Origin: Citrobacter sp. Cu233
GTDB taxonomy: Bacteria > Pseudomonadota > Gammaproteobacteria > Enterobacterales > Enterobacteriaceae
Assembly: GCF_030332225.1 (NCBI RefSeq)
Contig: NZ_JAOWIF010000030.1
Span: forward strand, 16,688 to 80,687
Direction: 5' to 3'
Length of the DNA stretch: 64,000 nt
Shown here: piece by piece, positions 27,974 to 38,356 of the stretch
Layout: every line of letters starts with the position of its first letter
Numbering within the stretch: position 1 is the first letter of the stretch
The notes under the pieces: generated by a model
Seen by the model: the letters and a program-made list of their open reading frames with translations, nothing else
What the model was told of the DNA's origin: nothing
Database searches by the model: none
Position numbers and translations under genes: made by a program

Positions 27974-29497
27974 TTAAATTACCTTAGTTTTAGACTTAGA
28001 CAGCAGAATTCTTATCAACTCAGTAAAGGGGACTGGCTTAAAAAAATAGTATCCCTGTAAAAAGGTGATGTTGTTCCGGTTGAGGTAGTTAAGTTGCTCC
28101 TGCGTTTCTACACCTTCGGCAACAATACTGATGTTGAGTTTACGCGCCAGATCTAATACTGAATCCAGTATTCTGGTCGAATCTTCATGCTCAGTGACCC
28201 GGCTGACAAAGCTCTGGTCGATTTTGATGTAATCGATATGCAGGTCATGCAAATAAGAAAGTCCTGAGTACCCTGTCCCGAAATCATCCAGAGCAATGGC
28301 AAAGCCATTTTCATGCAGCACATTTAAGGTCTGAACAATGCTTTCATTAACATCCAGATGCTCTCGTTCTGTGACTTCAATGACCAGGTTCAAATCTTGC
28401 CTGCAGAAACTGCCTTTATAGTTAATGCATTCTTCCACGAATGTGGGAGTAGCAATGTGCGAAGCGCTGTAGTTTATCCCAACGTGAAAGCCCTCAGGCA
28501 ATTTGCTGGCAATGGCGTTCATATCGTTCGCAACCTGGGTCATCAGGCTTTGTGTCAGCGGAACAATTAACCCTGACTTTTCAGCTATCGGTATAAATGA
28601 TGCGGGTGAAATATATCCGGCTTGCGGATGTTTCCACCGGGCCAGTACTTCAACGCCGCGTAGAGTCCCTTCCTTACCATTTACGATGGGCTGATAGAAG
28701 GGGATTACCTCACCTTTCGAAATCGCCCAACGTAGCGCTTCTTCAGGCAACGTATTTTTATTGAGATACTTAGCCAGTAAGTAACCGGCAAGACAGGAGA
28801 TCAGCAATAAAAAGAGCAGGATCCCTCCAGCGCGGTAGATGAGTTTTGGTAGGCTAAAAACAGGAGGAGCGGTGTATTGAATACTATAAGGGTAGTTTTG
28901 AGCGTCAACTAAACGAAAGTGACTCAGGGTTTCATTTTCTGTCGTGACGTCACCGGATCTTCCAAGAGCGCTATTTCCTACTTTTAGTGAATACGAAATA
29001 CCTTCCAGCGGAATATCCAAAGCATCACGTATATGTCGATCGCTCATGGTTACTACAATACGATTGTCGGCAACGTTCGTCTGGTACAACAGGACAGGGA
29101 GATTGTTTACTGTGCCCCTGGCCGGTACGAGAAGCAACTGCGAATCGGGTAATGAGTCAACGTTTACTAACAGGACACGATTCCCAGGTAGTGATGAACA
29201 CCAGACCTTGCCATGTCTGAGGATAACGATAGTCCGGAGATGCGGAAGTAGGGCCGCTTCAGTGCCGAGTTGATATTGCTCTTCCAGACTACATCTGTTC
29301 TTAGCGATGTTTATTGCTGTCCGGGTGGCGAGGTGAGCTTCATCCAGGATGATATTCATATTTTTTATAGCATACTTAGCTCCCGCAAGACTGTCCGTCT
29401 GCGCGGAATACCATAGTTGTGTATTCAGAATAAAAACCCCTAACACAAACATTGATATGGCAACGGCGATTGGAATGAGAAAATTGCGCATTTGCAT
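27974..29497 (-). CDS. CSS-motif EAL-domain cyclic-di-GMP phosphodiesterase
   Basis: This 507-residue membrane protein has an N-terminal helix (about 5-26), a periplasmic domain with the CSS motif at 100-102, a second helix (about 223-244) and a cytoplasmic EAL domain. The EAL signature reads EVL (283-285, GVEVLARWKHP), a variant found in active enzymes. The DDFGTGYSGLSYL loop and EGVET are intact. This is the PdeB/PdeC/PdeD/PdeG type, whose periplasmic disulfide state controls activity in E. coli. Translation may start at either Met1 or Met3. Single gene, flanked by the integrase remnant. Confidence 0.9.
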   Translation of the reverse strand: MQMRNFLIPIAVAISMFVLGVFILNTQLWYSAQTDSLAGAKYAIKNMNIILDEAHLATRTAINIAKNRCSLEEQYQLGTEAALLPHLRTIVILRHGKVWCSSLPGNRVLLVNVDSLPDSQLLLVPARGTVNNLPVLLYQTNVADNRIVVTMSDRHIRDALDIPLEGISYSLKVGNSALGRSGDVTTENETLSHFRLVDAQNYPYSIQYTAPPVFSLPKLIYRAGGILLFLLLISCLAGYLLAKYLNKNTLPEEALRWAISKGEVIPFYQPIVNGKEGTLRGVEVLARWKHPQAGYISPASFIPIAEKSGLIVPLTQSLMTQVANDMNAIASKLPEGFHVGINYSASHIATPTFVEECINYKGSFCRQDLNLVIEVTEREHLDVNESIVQTLNVLHENGFAIALDDFGTGYSGLSYLHDLHIDYIKIDQSFVSRVTEHEDSTRILDSVLDLARKLNISIVAEGVETQEQLNYLNRNNITFLQGYYFFKPVPFTELIRILLSKSKTKVI

Positions 29498-29861
29498 ACC
29501 CGGGCATGAGTGAGTCCCCCGACGCGGCTGGTGTCAGAAGAGCCCTATCTGGATTTATAAAGAGCATGGTCGACAAAATTCAAAATAACCATACGAAGAC
29601 AAAAATTCCGCATTGAAAGTTTTCGAAAAAAACGCCACCAAACGGCTATATACACAAAGATTGATTAAATGACCGGCCCGCTTCATGGGGGGCAGTCCAT
29701 AAGTGGGCTTCTTATTCCTCCTTTTACACTTGCAGTTGAGCGAGGCGAGAGCATGAATCGTACGGGATGGAGATGATGCACTCTCAATAATGCTTGATCG
29801 CTTTCTCCTCACTTTGCGCAGTGATACTATCCAAATACCTTCCTTCTATAAGGACTATAGG
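29498..29861. other. Intergenic region upstream of the YCII-like gene
   Basis: There is no supported gene. A reverse-strand frame (29555-29812) lacks a ribosome site and homology and is basic and low-complexity. The region must hold the promoters of the two divergent flanking genes. Confidence 0.45.
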
Positions 29862-30155
29862 ATGAGTATCATTTATGTTGTTGTTTTAACTTATGTAAAA
29901 CCGCTAGAAGAAGTTGACTCTCAAATTCCAGCGCATGTTGAGTGGCTTAAAAAAGGTTACGAAGACGGCGTGTTTTTGGCATCAGGAAGAAGAATTCCTC
30001 GTAATGGTGGGGTCATACTTGCGAAATGCGACAGTATTGAAGCATTAGAAGAACGTCTTCACCAGGACCCATTCCAGAAGTTAAATATTGCTAAAGTCGA
30101 CATAATTCCCTTCGAAGCGAGTATGCGAGCTCAGTTCATGGAAAATATGCTCTGA
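29862..30155 (+). CDS. YCII-family protein (YciI-like)
   Basis: This 97-residue single-domain protein has a dimeric alpha/beta ferredoxin-like fold: strand YVVVLTYVKP, a helix with HVEWLKKGYEDGVFLASGRR, and a last strand KVDIIPFEAS. YciI relatives have a conserved His-Asp pair; here His appears in AHVEWL and the ASGRR loop is conserved. The function of the family is largely unknown. The start at 29862 (MSIIYVVV) has AGGA at proper distance; 24 upstream codons are open. Confidence 0.8.
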   Translation: MSIIYVVVLTYVKPLEEVDSQIPAHVEWLKKGYEDGVFLASGRRIPRNGGVILAKCDSIEALEERLHQDPFQKLNIAKVDIIPFEASMRAQFMENML

Positions 30156-30335
30156 CCATGTATCGACTCATTTGCTCATATTGAGTTGAACATCGCTGAT
30201 ATGGGCAAATGACGATGAATTGATCTGCCGAAGCCACTAAAAAGTCTGCTATAAAAACTGTGGCGTGTATGGTACGGATAGTCGGGAAAAATGTCAGCAC
30301 TGTTAAGTCAGGAATCGCGGGGTAAAAGAGGGATA

Positions 30336-30364
30336 AACAAAAAGCCCGCAACGGTGTGCGGGCC
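30336..30364 (-). terminator. Intrinsic terminator of uspF
   Basis: On the minus strand the stem GCCCGCA/TGCGGGC with a 6-nt loop is followed by TTTTTGTT, just after the uspF stop. Confidence 0.85.
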
Positions 30365-30371
30365 AGACAGC

Positions 30372-30818
<447 letters not shown>

Positions 30819-30887
30819 TTAAGTATCCACCTAAAGCTTACCGCGTAATGGCACTTTATGTACAATGACAAAGATCACATTTTGGCA

Positions 30888-31100
30888 TCACTTTATTTTG
30901 ATTTCAGGAAATTTCCCTTTTATAACCCCATCATAAAATCGGCCTTTCGATACCACAGTCAGGAAATCACGAAAAATACGCGCAGGGACATGTTGATACT
31001 GCAATGTAGTCAGTTGATGAAAGCGAATTTCAAGTGTGCGAGAGGATTCGTCATAGCCGACGGATGCAATACGGGATGATTTAACAGGGTGATGATTCAT
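30888..31100 (-). CDS. KTSC-domain protein
   Basis: This 70-residue protein consists of one KTSC domain: VKSSRIASVGYDESSRTLEIRFH followed by the YQHVPARIFRDFL segment. The family is named for a conserved lysine-threonine-serine-cysteine set; here the start reads VKSSRI. The function is unknown, although the fold is linked to RNA-binding or phage proteins elsewhere. It lies between ompN and uspF on the same strand. Confidence 0.8.
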   Translation of the reverse strand: MNHHPVKSSRIASVGYDESSRTLEIRFHQLTTLQYQHVPARIFRDFLTVVSKGRFYDGVIKGKFPEIKIK

Positions 31101-31222
31101 TGCAGATATCCTCTACTACAGGTATTAATGCAAGATATCATCTATCAAAGGTGTGTTTTAACGCAATAGATATAATGTTTTGATCTACATAAAACGGAAT
31201 TGTGATGCGGGGAAACAAGAGT

Positions 31223-31244
31223 AGCCCGCTGTTTCCAGCGGGCT
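31223..31244 (-). terminator. Hairpin downstream of ompN
   Basis: AGCCCGCTG/CAGCGGGCT is a 9-bp stem with a 4-nt loop, 7 bp past the ompN stop on the minus strand. The T-run is interrupted (ACTCTTGTTT). Confidence 0.7.
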
Positions 31245-31250
31245 GACAGA

Positions 31251-32384
31251 TTAGAACTGGTAAACCATACCCAGTGCTACAACGTCATCGGTAGAGATAT
31301 CGTTTTGGGTGTAGAAGTCTTTGTCTTCATCCAACAGGTTGATTTTGTAATCAACGTAGGTGGAGAAGTTTTTGTTGAAGTAGTAAGTCGCACCTACAGA
31401 GGCATATTTAACCAGATCCTGGTCGCCATCAGATCCGTTTACACCCAGATCCTGACCTTTAGACATCAGGAAAGAAACTTCCGGACGCAGGCCAAAATCG
31501 AACTGGTATTGCGCAGTCACTTCAAAGTTCTGAGTTTTGTTGGCAATAGTATTATTACTACCGTCTGAGCCGCCGTAAGGGGTCATATTCCGGGTTTCGG
31601 AGTACATGGTTGCCAGATAGATGTTGTTCGCATCATATTTCAGACCAACTGTCCATGCGTCAGCTTTATCACCACCCGCAGTAGAATCGTTAACCTGCTC
31701 GTTCGTACGGTCAGAAGAAGTATATGCCGCACCGAAGCTTACGCCCATACCCAAGTCATAGGTAGAGGAAATACCGAAGCCGTCACCGTTGGAATTCTTC
31801 ATGTTACGATCGGCGCCACCGTTATTGGTGCCTTCCTGCTCTGGCGACTGATTTTCGTTCGCGCCCTGGTATTGCAGCGCCACGTTCAAACCGTTAACCA
31901 GACCGAAGAAATCGGTATTACGGTAGGTTGCTACGCCGTTTGCACGGCCGGTCATGAAGTTGTCGGCTTTGGTGTAGGAGTCACCGCCGAATTCCGGCAG
32001 CATATCGGTCCAGCCCTCCACATCATACATAACGCCGTAGTTACGACCGTAGTCGAATGAACCGTAATCACCCACTTTAATACCAGCGAAGGCCAGACGA
32101 GTCCAGGAATCGCCTTTATCACCTTCGGTGCCGTTAGCCTGAATCTGATATTCCCACTGGCCATAGCCGGTGATCATATCGTTAACCTGAGTTTCGCCTT
32201 TGAAACCCATACGCATATAAGTTTGATCGCCATCACTGTTAGCGTCATCAGAAAAATAACGCAAGCCATCAACTTTTCCGTAGAGATCTAATTTGTTGCC
32301 GTCTTTATTATAAACTTCAGCAGCGTGAGCTGCGCCAGCAGCTAACAATGCAGGAATGACAAGTGCCAATACTTTTCTGTTCAT
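31251..32384 (-). CDS. ompN: Outer-membrane porin OmpN
   Basis: This 377-residue trimeric general porin has a 21-residue signal peptide ([21 protein letters not shown]) and a mature start [19 protein letters not shown], typical of the OmpC/OmpF/PhoE family. Loop 3 has the PEFGGDS constriction motif. The C-terminal residue is phenylalanine (GMVYQF), the BamA recognition signal. The identification as OmpN rests on position next to nifJ and micC as well as on length. OmpN is usually poorly expressed in laboratory conditions. MicC is transcribed divergently from the upstream region. Confidence 0.9.
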   Translation of the reverse strand: MNRKVLALVIPALLAAGAAHAAEVYNKDGNKLDLYGKVDGLRYFSDDANSDGDQTYMRMGFKGETQVNDMITGYGQWEYQIQANGTEGDKGDSWTRLAFAGIKVGDYGSFDYGRNYGVMYDVEGWTDMLPEFGGDSYTKADNFMTGRANGVATYRNTDFFGLVNGLNVALQYQGANENQSPEQEGTNNGGADRNMKNSNGDGFGISSTYDLGMGVSFGAAYTSSDRTNEQVNDSTAGGDKADAWTVGLKYDANNIYLATMYSETRNMTPYGGSDGSNNTIANKTQNFEVTAQYQFDFGLRPEVSFLMSKGQDLGVNGSDGDQDLVKYASVGATYYFNKNFSTYVDYKINLLDEDKDFYTQNDISTDDVVALGMVYQF

Positions 32385-32611
32385 TGAAATAATCCTTTAG
32401 TTTTTTTATTAACCTGTGACTACCCGTGTAGGGAGTAAAAACATGCTAAAGGAGAAGTTCCGTAAAGAGATAAATATGAATTGTTACGCCTTAAGTAAAA
32501 CCTTAAATAAATAATTCTGCTGAAATGATGATAATTATCATGAATGTTTTATTGTGGAAGTATATAAATTAAAAATTATACAAGAGAATCTTATTGCGCT
32601 ATTCTGCGCAG

Positions 32612-32725
32612 GTTATATGCCTTTATTGTCACGATTTAATTTATTTTCGTTGGTCTGTTGGCAGGAATGCTCACTACCCAGCGAATAAATTGACAAGCCC
32701 GAACAAGTGTTCGGGCTTTTTTTTT
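32612..32725 (+). ncRNA. micC: Small RNA MicC
   Basis: The 114-nt segment starts GTTATATGCCTTTATTGTCA, the region that pairs with the ompC leader in E. coli. It ends in an intrinsic terminator (stem AGCCCGAAC/GTTCGGGCT followed by nine T). The middle part differs considerably from E. coli MicC, but both functional ends are kept. MicC with Hfq blocks translation of ompC. Its place between ompN and nifJ is as in K-12. Confidence 0.93.
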
Positions 32726-32754
32726 GACTCCAGATTAATACCTCACTGAGCGTA

Positions 32755-35700
32755 TTAATCTGTGCTGCTCTTTTCTGCTTTTCCTGCCAATTGCGCCAGG
32801 AAATCGTAGCGTTTTTGCAAGTCAGCCGTTGCGTCTTTCCACAATTGCTCCGCAACGTCGGGTTGTTGAGCATTCAGACGACGGAATCGCTGCTCATTAA
32901 GCAATGTTTCAGCCAGCGCATCTGATGGTGGACGAGAATCCAATGCCAGCGGCAATTTGCCTTCATCTGCACGACGCGGGTCAAAGCGATACAATGGCCA
33001 GAACCCGGTTGCGGTGAGCTGACGCATCTGATCGTGGCTCAGCGCGAGATCGTAGCCATGTTCTTCACAAGGGCTGTACGCAATAATCAACGATGGGCCC
33101 GGATAAGACTCCGCTTCCTGAATTGCTTTCACCGTCTGGTTTAGCTGTGCGCCCAACGAGATCTGTGCAACGTATACATGGCCGTACATCATCATACTGA
33201 CACCAAGATCTTTGCGGGCCTTGCGTTTACCATGCTCGCCGAATTTAGTCACGGCACCGAGCGGTGTGGCTTTTGACGCTTGTCCGCCAGTGTTGGAGTA
33301 ACACTGGGTATCCAGTACCAGAATGTTAACGTTCTCGGTCAGGCTTAAAACATGATCCAGACCACCAAAGCCTATGTCATAGGCCCAGCCATCACCACCA
33401 ATCAGCCAGATGGATTTCTCCACCAGCGCATCGGCGTCGGTCAGTAACTGCTGTGCGCCTTCGACACCCTGCAGATGCTGGCGCAACGCGGCAACTTGCT
33501 CACGACGGACTTCTGGTGTTGCTTCCGTGTGCAGAGCGTCATTCAGCTCAGCCGGGATTTTGTCGGCAAACTGTTCCAGTAAACGCATGACGCGCACACG
33601 ATGCTGATCTACCGTCAGACGGAAGCCCAAACCAAACTCGGCGTTATCTTCAAACAGTGAGTTCGCCCACGCCGGTCCACGGCCATTGGCATCGGTGGTA
33701 TACGGCGTTGATGGCAGGTTACCGCCATAAATTGATGAACAGCCAGTGGCGTTGGCGATCAGCATACGATCGCCGTACAGCTGCGTAAGGAGTTTGATAT
33801 ACGGCGTTTCACCGCAACCAGAACAGGCTCCGGAATATTCAAACAGTGGGGTAATCAACTGAGATGTTCGGATATCAATGCGCTCCAGCTTGCTGCGATC
33901 GATCTCCGGCAGATTGAGGAAGAAGTCATAATTCACTTTTTCTTCTTCAACATGTTCAAGGCGAGACATCATATTGATGGCCTTGATCTCAGGATTCTGC
34001 CTGTCTTTCGCCGGGCACACTTCGACGCACAGATTACAGCCGGTGCAATCTTCAGGTGCAACCTGCAGTACGTACTTCTGACCGCGCATATCGCGTGATT
34101 TCACATCCAACGAATGCAGGCTGGCAGGGGCGTTTTCCATCGCTTCTGGTGATACCACTTTGGCACGAATGGCCGAGTGCGGACAGGCGGCAACGCAATG
34201 GTTACACTGTGTACACAGATCTTCTTTCCAGATAGGAATTTCTTCGGCGATATTGCGTTTTTCCCAGCGCGTGGTGCCCATCGGCCAGGTACCGTCCGGC
34301 GGTAACGCTGAAACGGGCAGGGCATCGCCGAGACCTGCGAGCATCGCTGCTGTCACTGTTTTTACAAAATCGGGCGCGGCATCAGAAACCACTGGCGGGC
34401 GGTTGGCGCTGTGCGGATCAACCGGTTGCAGTGCCACTTCGGCGACGGATTCACGTGCCAGCGCCAGCGCCTGCCAGTTACGTTCAACGAGATCCTGCCC
34501 TTTGCTGCTGTAGCTTTTGGCAATTGCACCTTGCAGTTCAGCCAGGGCGCTGTCACCTGGTAAGATTTGCGTCAGATGGAAAAACGCCATCTGCATGACG
34601 GTGTTAATACGTGCAGCCAGACCGCACTCACGCGCGATTTTGGCCGCATTAATCACATAGAAACGGGCTTTCTTCTGATTCAGTATCGCCTGAACTTCCT
34701 GTGGCAGGCGAGTCCAGACTTCATCCACGCTGTACGGCGTATTGAGCAGGAAAATACCGCCAGGCTTCAGACGCTCGGCCATTTGATATTTATCGATAAA
34801 CTGCAACTGATGGCAGCCGACAAAATCAGCTTGTGATACCAGATACGCCGAACGGATAGGTTGCTCACTGACGCGCAGGTGAGAAACGGTCAGGCCACCT
34901 GCTTTTTTCGAATCATAGACGAAATAGCCCTGCGCGTACCACGGCGTGGAGTTACCGATAATCTTGATATTGTTTTTGGTGGCCGACACGCTACCGTCAC
35001 TACCCAGCCCGTAAAACAGGGCTTCGAGTTTTGCGGTGCCGGGCAGGGTGTTTTCCGGCAGTGGCAGTGACAAATTGGTGACGTCGTCATAAATACCGAC
35101 CGTAAAACGCGATTTGGGCCTGGCGCTGCTCAGTTCATTAAATACTGCCATCACACAGTCCGGGCCGAACTCTTTCGAGGAAAGGCCATAGCGCCCGCCA
35201 ATGACGCGCGGTAACGTTTCACGCTCACCGCAGTTAAAGGCTTCGGCCAGCGCGGTCATCACATCCAGATACAACGGTTCTGCCTGGGCGCCAGGCTCTT
35301 TGGTGCGATCCAGAACGGCAACGCTACGCGCAGTTTCTGGTAATGCCTGTAGTAAATGTCTGGCGGAGAAGGGGCGGAACAGTCGAACTTTCAGGACGCC
35401 AACTTTCTCTCCACGAGCAAGTAACTCTTCGACGACTTCTTCGCAGGTACCAATCGCGGAACCCATCAGGATAATGACACGCTCCGCCTGTGGATGACCG
35501 TAATACTCAAATGGCTGGTACTGACGGCCTGTCGCCGTGGCGAAATCGTTCATCGCCTGTTCTACGTGATCGTAAACCGCGTTGTACCATGGGTTCGTCG
35601 CTTCGCGTGACTGGAAGTAAGTGTCCGGGTTGGCAGATGTCCCGCGAATAACGGGATGTTCTGGGTTCAGCGCGCGGGCACGATGCGCATCAATTTCAGC

Positions 35701-36279
35701 TTGCGGCATCAGGCTGAGGATCGTGTCATCTGCCAGGGGCACAATTTTATTGATTTCATGCGATGTGCGGAAACCATCAAAGAAATGAATAAAAGGGACA
35801 CGGCTTTTCAGCGTGGCGATGTGTGAAATCAGCGCGAAATCCTGTGCTTCCTGGACGCTGCTGGCACAGAGCATAGCGCAGCCTGTCTGACGCACTGCCA
35901 TTACGTCGGAATGGTCACCGAAGATAGACAGCGCATGAGTAGCAATGGTACGCGCGGCGACGTGCAGCACAAATGGCGTCAACTGACCGGCCAGTTTGTA
36001 CAGCGTTGGGATCATCAACAGTAGGCCCTGCGATGAGGTAAACGACGTTGAGAGTGCACCGGTCTGCAATGCGCCGTGAACGGTCGCGATTGCGCCGCCT
36101 TCTGACTGCATTTCTACGACGCGAGGTGTATCTCCCCAGACGTTTTTAAGCCCGTTCCCGGCCCAGGCGTCTGCCTGTTCAGCCATCGTCGAACTCGGTG
36201 TAATCGGGTAGATGGCGATAACCTCGCTGGTACGAAAGGCGACCGAAGCAACCGCACCATTACCGTCAATTGTTTGCAT
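32755..36279 (-). CDS. nifJ: Pyruvate:flavodoxin oxidoreductase
   Basis: This 1174-residue single-chain enzyme oxidises pyruvate to acetyl-CoA and CO2, reducing flavodoxin or ferredoxin; it is E. coli YdbK. Domains in order are the pyrimidine-binding half (YPITPSSTMAEQ), the gamma domain, a two-[4Fe-4S] ferredoxin insert (CTQCNHCVAACP and CTGCNLCVEVCP), and the thiamine-diphosphate half with IGGDGWAYDIGFGGLDHVL and the fourth cluster cysteines (SGACSGCGET). The start at 36279 (MQTIDGNGAV) agrees with E. coli and follows AAGGGTG. The enzyme protects against oxidative stress and works anaerobically. Confidence 0.96.
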   Translation of the reverse strand: MQTIDGNGAVASVAFRTSEVIAIYPITPSSTMAEQADAWAGNGLKNVWGDTPRVVEMQSEGGAIATVHGALQTGALSTSFTSSQGLLLMIPTLYKLAGQLTPFVLHVAARTIATHALSIFGDHSDVMAVRQTGCAMLCASSVQEAQDFALISHIATLKSRVPFIHFFDGFRTSHEINKIVPLADDTILSLMPQAEIDAHRARALNPEHPVIRGTSANPDTYFQSREATNPWYNAVYDHVEQAMNDFATATGRQYQPFEYYGHPQAERVIILMGSAIGTCEEVVEELLARGEKVGVLKVRLFRPFSARHLLQALPETARSVAVLDRTKEPGAQAEPLYLDVMTALAEAFNCGERETLPRVIGGRYGLSSKEFGPDCVMAVFNELSSARPKSRFTVGIYDDVTNLSLPLPENTLPGTAKLEALFYGLGSDGSVSATKNNIKIIGNSTPWYAQGYFVYDSKKAGGLTVSHLRVSEQPIRSAYLVSQADFVGCHQLQFIDKYQMAERLKPGGIFLLNTPYSVDEVWTRLPQEVQAILNQKKARFYVINAAKIARECGLAARINTVMQMAFFHLTQILPGDSALAELQGAIAKSYSSKGQDLVERNWQALALARESVAEVALQPVDPHSANRPPVVSDAAPDFVKTVTAAMLAGLGDALPVSALPPDGTWPMGTTRWEKRNIAEEIPIWKEDLCTQCNHCVAACPHSAIRAKVVSPEAMENAPASLHSLDVKSRDMRGQKYVLQVAPEDCTGCNLCVEVCPAKDRQNPEIKAINMMSRLEHVEEEKVNYDFFLNLPEIDRSKLERIDIRTSQLITPLFEYSGACSGCGETPYIKLLTQLYGDRMLIANATGCSSIYGGNLPSTPYTTDANGRGPAWANSLFEDNAEFGLGFRLTVDQHRVRVMRLLEQFADKIPAELNDALHTEATPEVRREQVAALRQHLQGVEGAQQLLTDADALVEKSIWLIGGDGWAYDIGFGGLDHVLSLTENVNILVLDTQCYSNTGGQASKATPLGAVTKFGEHGKRKARKDLGVSMMMYGHVYVAQISLGAQLNQTVKAIQEAESYPGPSLIIAYSPCEEHGYDLALSHDQMRQLTATGFWPLYRFDPRRADEGKLPLALDSRPPSDALAETLLNEQRFRRLNAQQPDVAEQLWKDATADLQKRYDFLAQLAGKAEKSSTD

Positions 36280-36553
36280 ACTGACACCCTTACATTGCGC
36301 AAAAAGAGGGACTCGCAAAACAGTAGCGAGTCCTGTAATTATTCTTTTATTTTAGCAAAAGGCTTTCAGGCACATTTTCGCTTTTGTGTCCCTGGAATAA
36401 ACAGAATGAATGGTTTGATCAAAGGAGTAGCCAAAAAATTGCCAGAAAATGTAAACAGCACGCATAAATGCGCATTTTGCCTCTCGACGGCAGTGTTTCC
36501 GCTGCCTATTATTTATGGCTGTGTCGTTTGGTTAATATTCAGAGGGGAGTAAG

Positions 36554-36820
36554 ATGCGCGCAGCGTTTTGGGTAGGATGTGCCGCGTTATTATTATCGGC
36601 TTGCAGCAGTGAACCTGTTCAGCAGGCAACGGCCGCACACGTTGCACCGGGTATGAAGGCAGCAATGTCCAGTTCCGGAGAAGCCAATTGTGCCATGATT
36701 GGCGGTTCGCTATCCGTTGCTCGTCAACTGGATGGTTCTGCTATCGGGATGTGTGCATTACCCAACGGCAAACGCTGTAGTGAGCAGTCGCTTGCCGCCG
36801 GAAGCTGTGGGAATTATTGA
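36554..36820 (+). CDS. ydbJ: DUF333 lipoprotein YdbJ
   Basis: This 88-residue protein has a lipoprotein signal (LLLSAC, lipidated Cys17). The C-terminal DUF333 block has the conserved CAMIGGSLS and GMCALPNGKRCSEQS sequence, with cysteines that could form disulfides in the periplasm. It matches E. coli YdbJ closely. The function is unknown. It is preceded by GAGGGGAGT and converges on hslJ. Confidence 0.92.
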   Translation: MRAAFWVGCAALLLSACSSEPVQQATAAHVAPGMKAAMSSSGEANCAMIGGSLSVARQLDGSAIGMCALPNGKRCSEQSLAAGSCGNY

Positions 36821-36833
36821 GTCACTGCTTTTA

Positions 36834-37253
36834 CTACATTAAATCCGCCAGTTTAAACATCAACGTTTGTTCTGCCGTAGCCAGTGTTAACTGGTCAGCA
36901 GTCAGATCGACCTGTGCGCCTTGCTTAAACATCTCGCTGACGATGCCGTCGAGCGCGTTAAGCTGTGGATCGGCGCACATCATGCGTGTCATTGCCATGT
37001 CTTTCACTTTCAATTCTCCGTCGGACAGCTTGCCCTGACCGTGGAACTGATTACACATTTTTCCCGATACCGTCATATTTTCACCGAAACTTAATTCGGG
37101 TAGGGTATTGGCGACGGTTACCGGCTTGCCATTGACGCTCTGTAAAACAAAACGGTGGTGCTGTAACTGTTCGCGATTGACGGAAATTTTTCCATTGCTC
37201 ACACAGCCAGCCATAAGCATGCTGAGCGCAATCAGCGTGACAATTTTCTTCAT
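36834..37253 (-). CDS. hslJ: Heat-shock lipoprotein HslJ
   Basis: This 139-residue lipoprotein has the lipobox LMAGC (Cys17) and one META domain (HRFVLQSVNGKPV, then AMTRMMCADPQLN). Heat-inducible in E. coli and linked to novobiocin resistance. The sequence is co-linear with E. coli HslJ, with diverged residues in the first 60. It lies between ydbJ and ldhA as in K-12. Confidence 0.95.
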   Translation of the reverse strand: MKKIVTLIALSMLMAGCVSNGKISVNREQLQHHRFVLQSVNGKPVTVANTLPELSFGENMTVSGKMCNQFHGQGKLSDGELKVKDMAMTRMMCADPQLNALDGIVSEMFKQGAQVDLTADQLTLATAEQTLMFKLADLM

Positions 37254-37329
37254 TAACTTTCTCTACGTTCGTGACGGGATTGCATTCATGATGATAATGA
37301 TATCGCCAGATTTATCATTGAGGGTTATC

Positions 37330-37359
37330 TGAAAATGCTCCCCTGGGGGACAGGGGAGC
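37330..37359 (-). terminator. Intrinsic terminator of ldhA
   Basis: The minus strand shows the stem GCTCCCCT/AGGGGAGC with a 7-nt loop followed by ATTTTC, 7 bp after the ldhA stop. Confidence 0.8.
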
Positions 37360-37366
37360 GGAATGA

Positions 37367-38356
37367 TTAGAAAAGGGCGTTCGGGCAGGTTTCGCCTTTG
37401 GCGATTTGTGCCAGATTCTGCAAGGTTGTTTCAGAAATGCTGGTCAACGCTTCGGCAGTCAGGAATGCCTGATGCCCGGTGAACAGGACGTTATGGCAGG
37501 CTGACAAACGACGGAACACATCATCCTGAATCACGTCATTGGACTTATCTTCAAAGAACAGGTCGCGTTCATTTTCATACACGTCCATACCCAGGGAACC
37601 GATCTTCTGGTTTTTCAGCGCATCGATTGCTGCCTGAGAATCAATCAGCGCACCACGGCTGGTGTTGATGACCATCACGCCATTTTTCATTTGCTCAAAG
37701 GCTTCGTGATTGAGCAGATGATAATTTTCCGGTGTTAACGGGCAGTGCAGGGAAATAACATCAGACTCCGCAAACAGTGTTTTAAGATCGACATATTCCA
37801 CCCCTAACTCAAGGGCGGCGGCGCTGGGATACGGATCAAACGCCAGCAGGCGCATACCAAACCCTTTCAGGATCCGCAGTGCGGCAATACCGATTTTACC
37901 GGTACCAATCACCCCGGCGGTTTTGCCGTACATGGTAAAACCGGTCAGGCCTTCCAGAGAAAAGTTGGCGTCACGGGTGCGTTGATACGCGCGGTGAATA
38001 CGGCGGTTCAGCGTCATCATCATACCGATTGCATGTTCGGCGACGGCTTCAGGTGAATAGGCAGGAACACGTACAACCTGCAAGCCCAACTCTTTCGCGG
38101 CGTCCAGATCGACGTTATTGAACCCGGCGCAGCGCAGCGCGATGTATTTCACACCGTGCTTTTTCAGCTCTTCCAGAACAGGGCGGCTGCCATCGTCGTT
38201 GACGAAAATACACACGGCTTCGCAGCCGTGGGCTGTTTTGGCCGTCTTTTCCGTCAACAGAAAGTCAAAAAATTCAAGTTCAAAACCAAAAGCCTCGTTA
38301 ACCTGCTGCAGATACTTCTTGTCGTACTGTTTTGTACTATAGATGGCGAGTTTCAT
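37367..38356 (-). CDS. ldhA: Fermentative D-lactate dehydrogenase
   Basis: This 329-residue NAD-dependent enzyme reduces pyruvate to D-lactate during fermentation. It has the Rossmann motif GTGKIG and the catalytic Arg in NTSRGALID. The Glu and His of the active site fall in the MDVYENE and FTGHQAFLT blocks. Length and sequence match E. coli LdhA. Acid and anaerobiosis increase expression in E. coli; I see no clear FNR box in the promoter. Confidence 0.97.
   Translation of the reverse strand: MKLAIYSTKQYDKKYLQQVNEAFGFELEFFDFLLTEKTAKTAHGCEAVCIFVNDDGSRPVLEELKKHGVKYIALRCAGFNNVDLDAAKELGLQVVRVPAYSPEAVAEHAIGMMMTLNRRIHRAYQRTRDANFSLEGLTGFTMYGKTAGVIGTGKIGIAALRILKGFGMRLLAFDPYPSAAALELGVEYVDLKTLFAESDVISLHCPLTPENYHLLNHEAFEQMKNGVMVINTSRGALIDSQAAIDALKNQKIGSLGMDVYENERDLFFEDKSNDVIQDDVFRRLSACHNVLFTGHQAFLTAEALTSISETTLQNLAQIAKGETCPNALF

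Noticed and set aside
29555..29812. 85-codon reverse frame upstream of the YCII-like gene
   Set aside because: Basic, low-complexity product without ribosome site or homology; it overlaps the likely promoter region.
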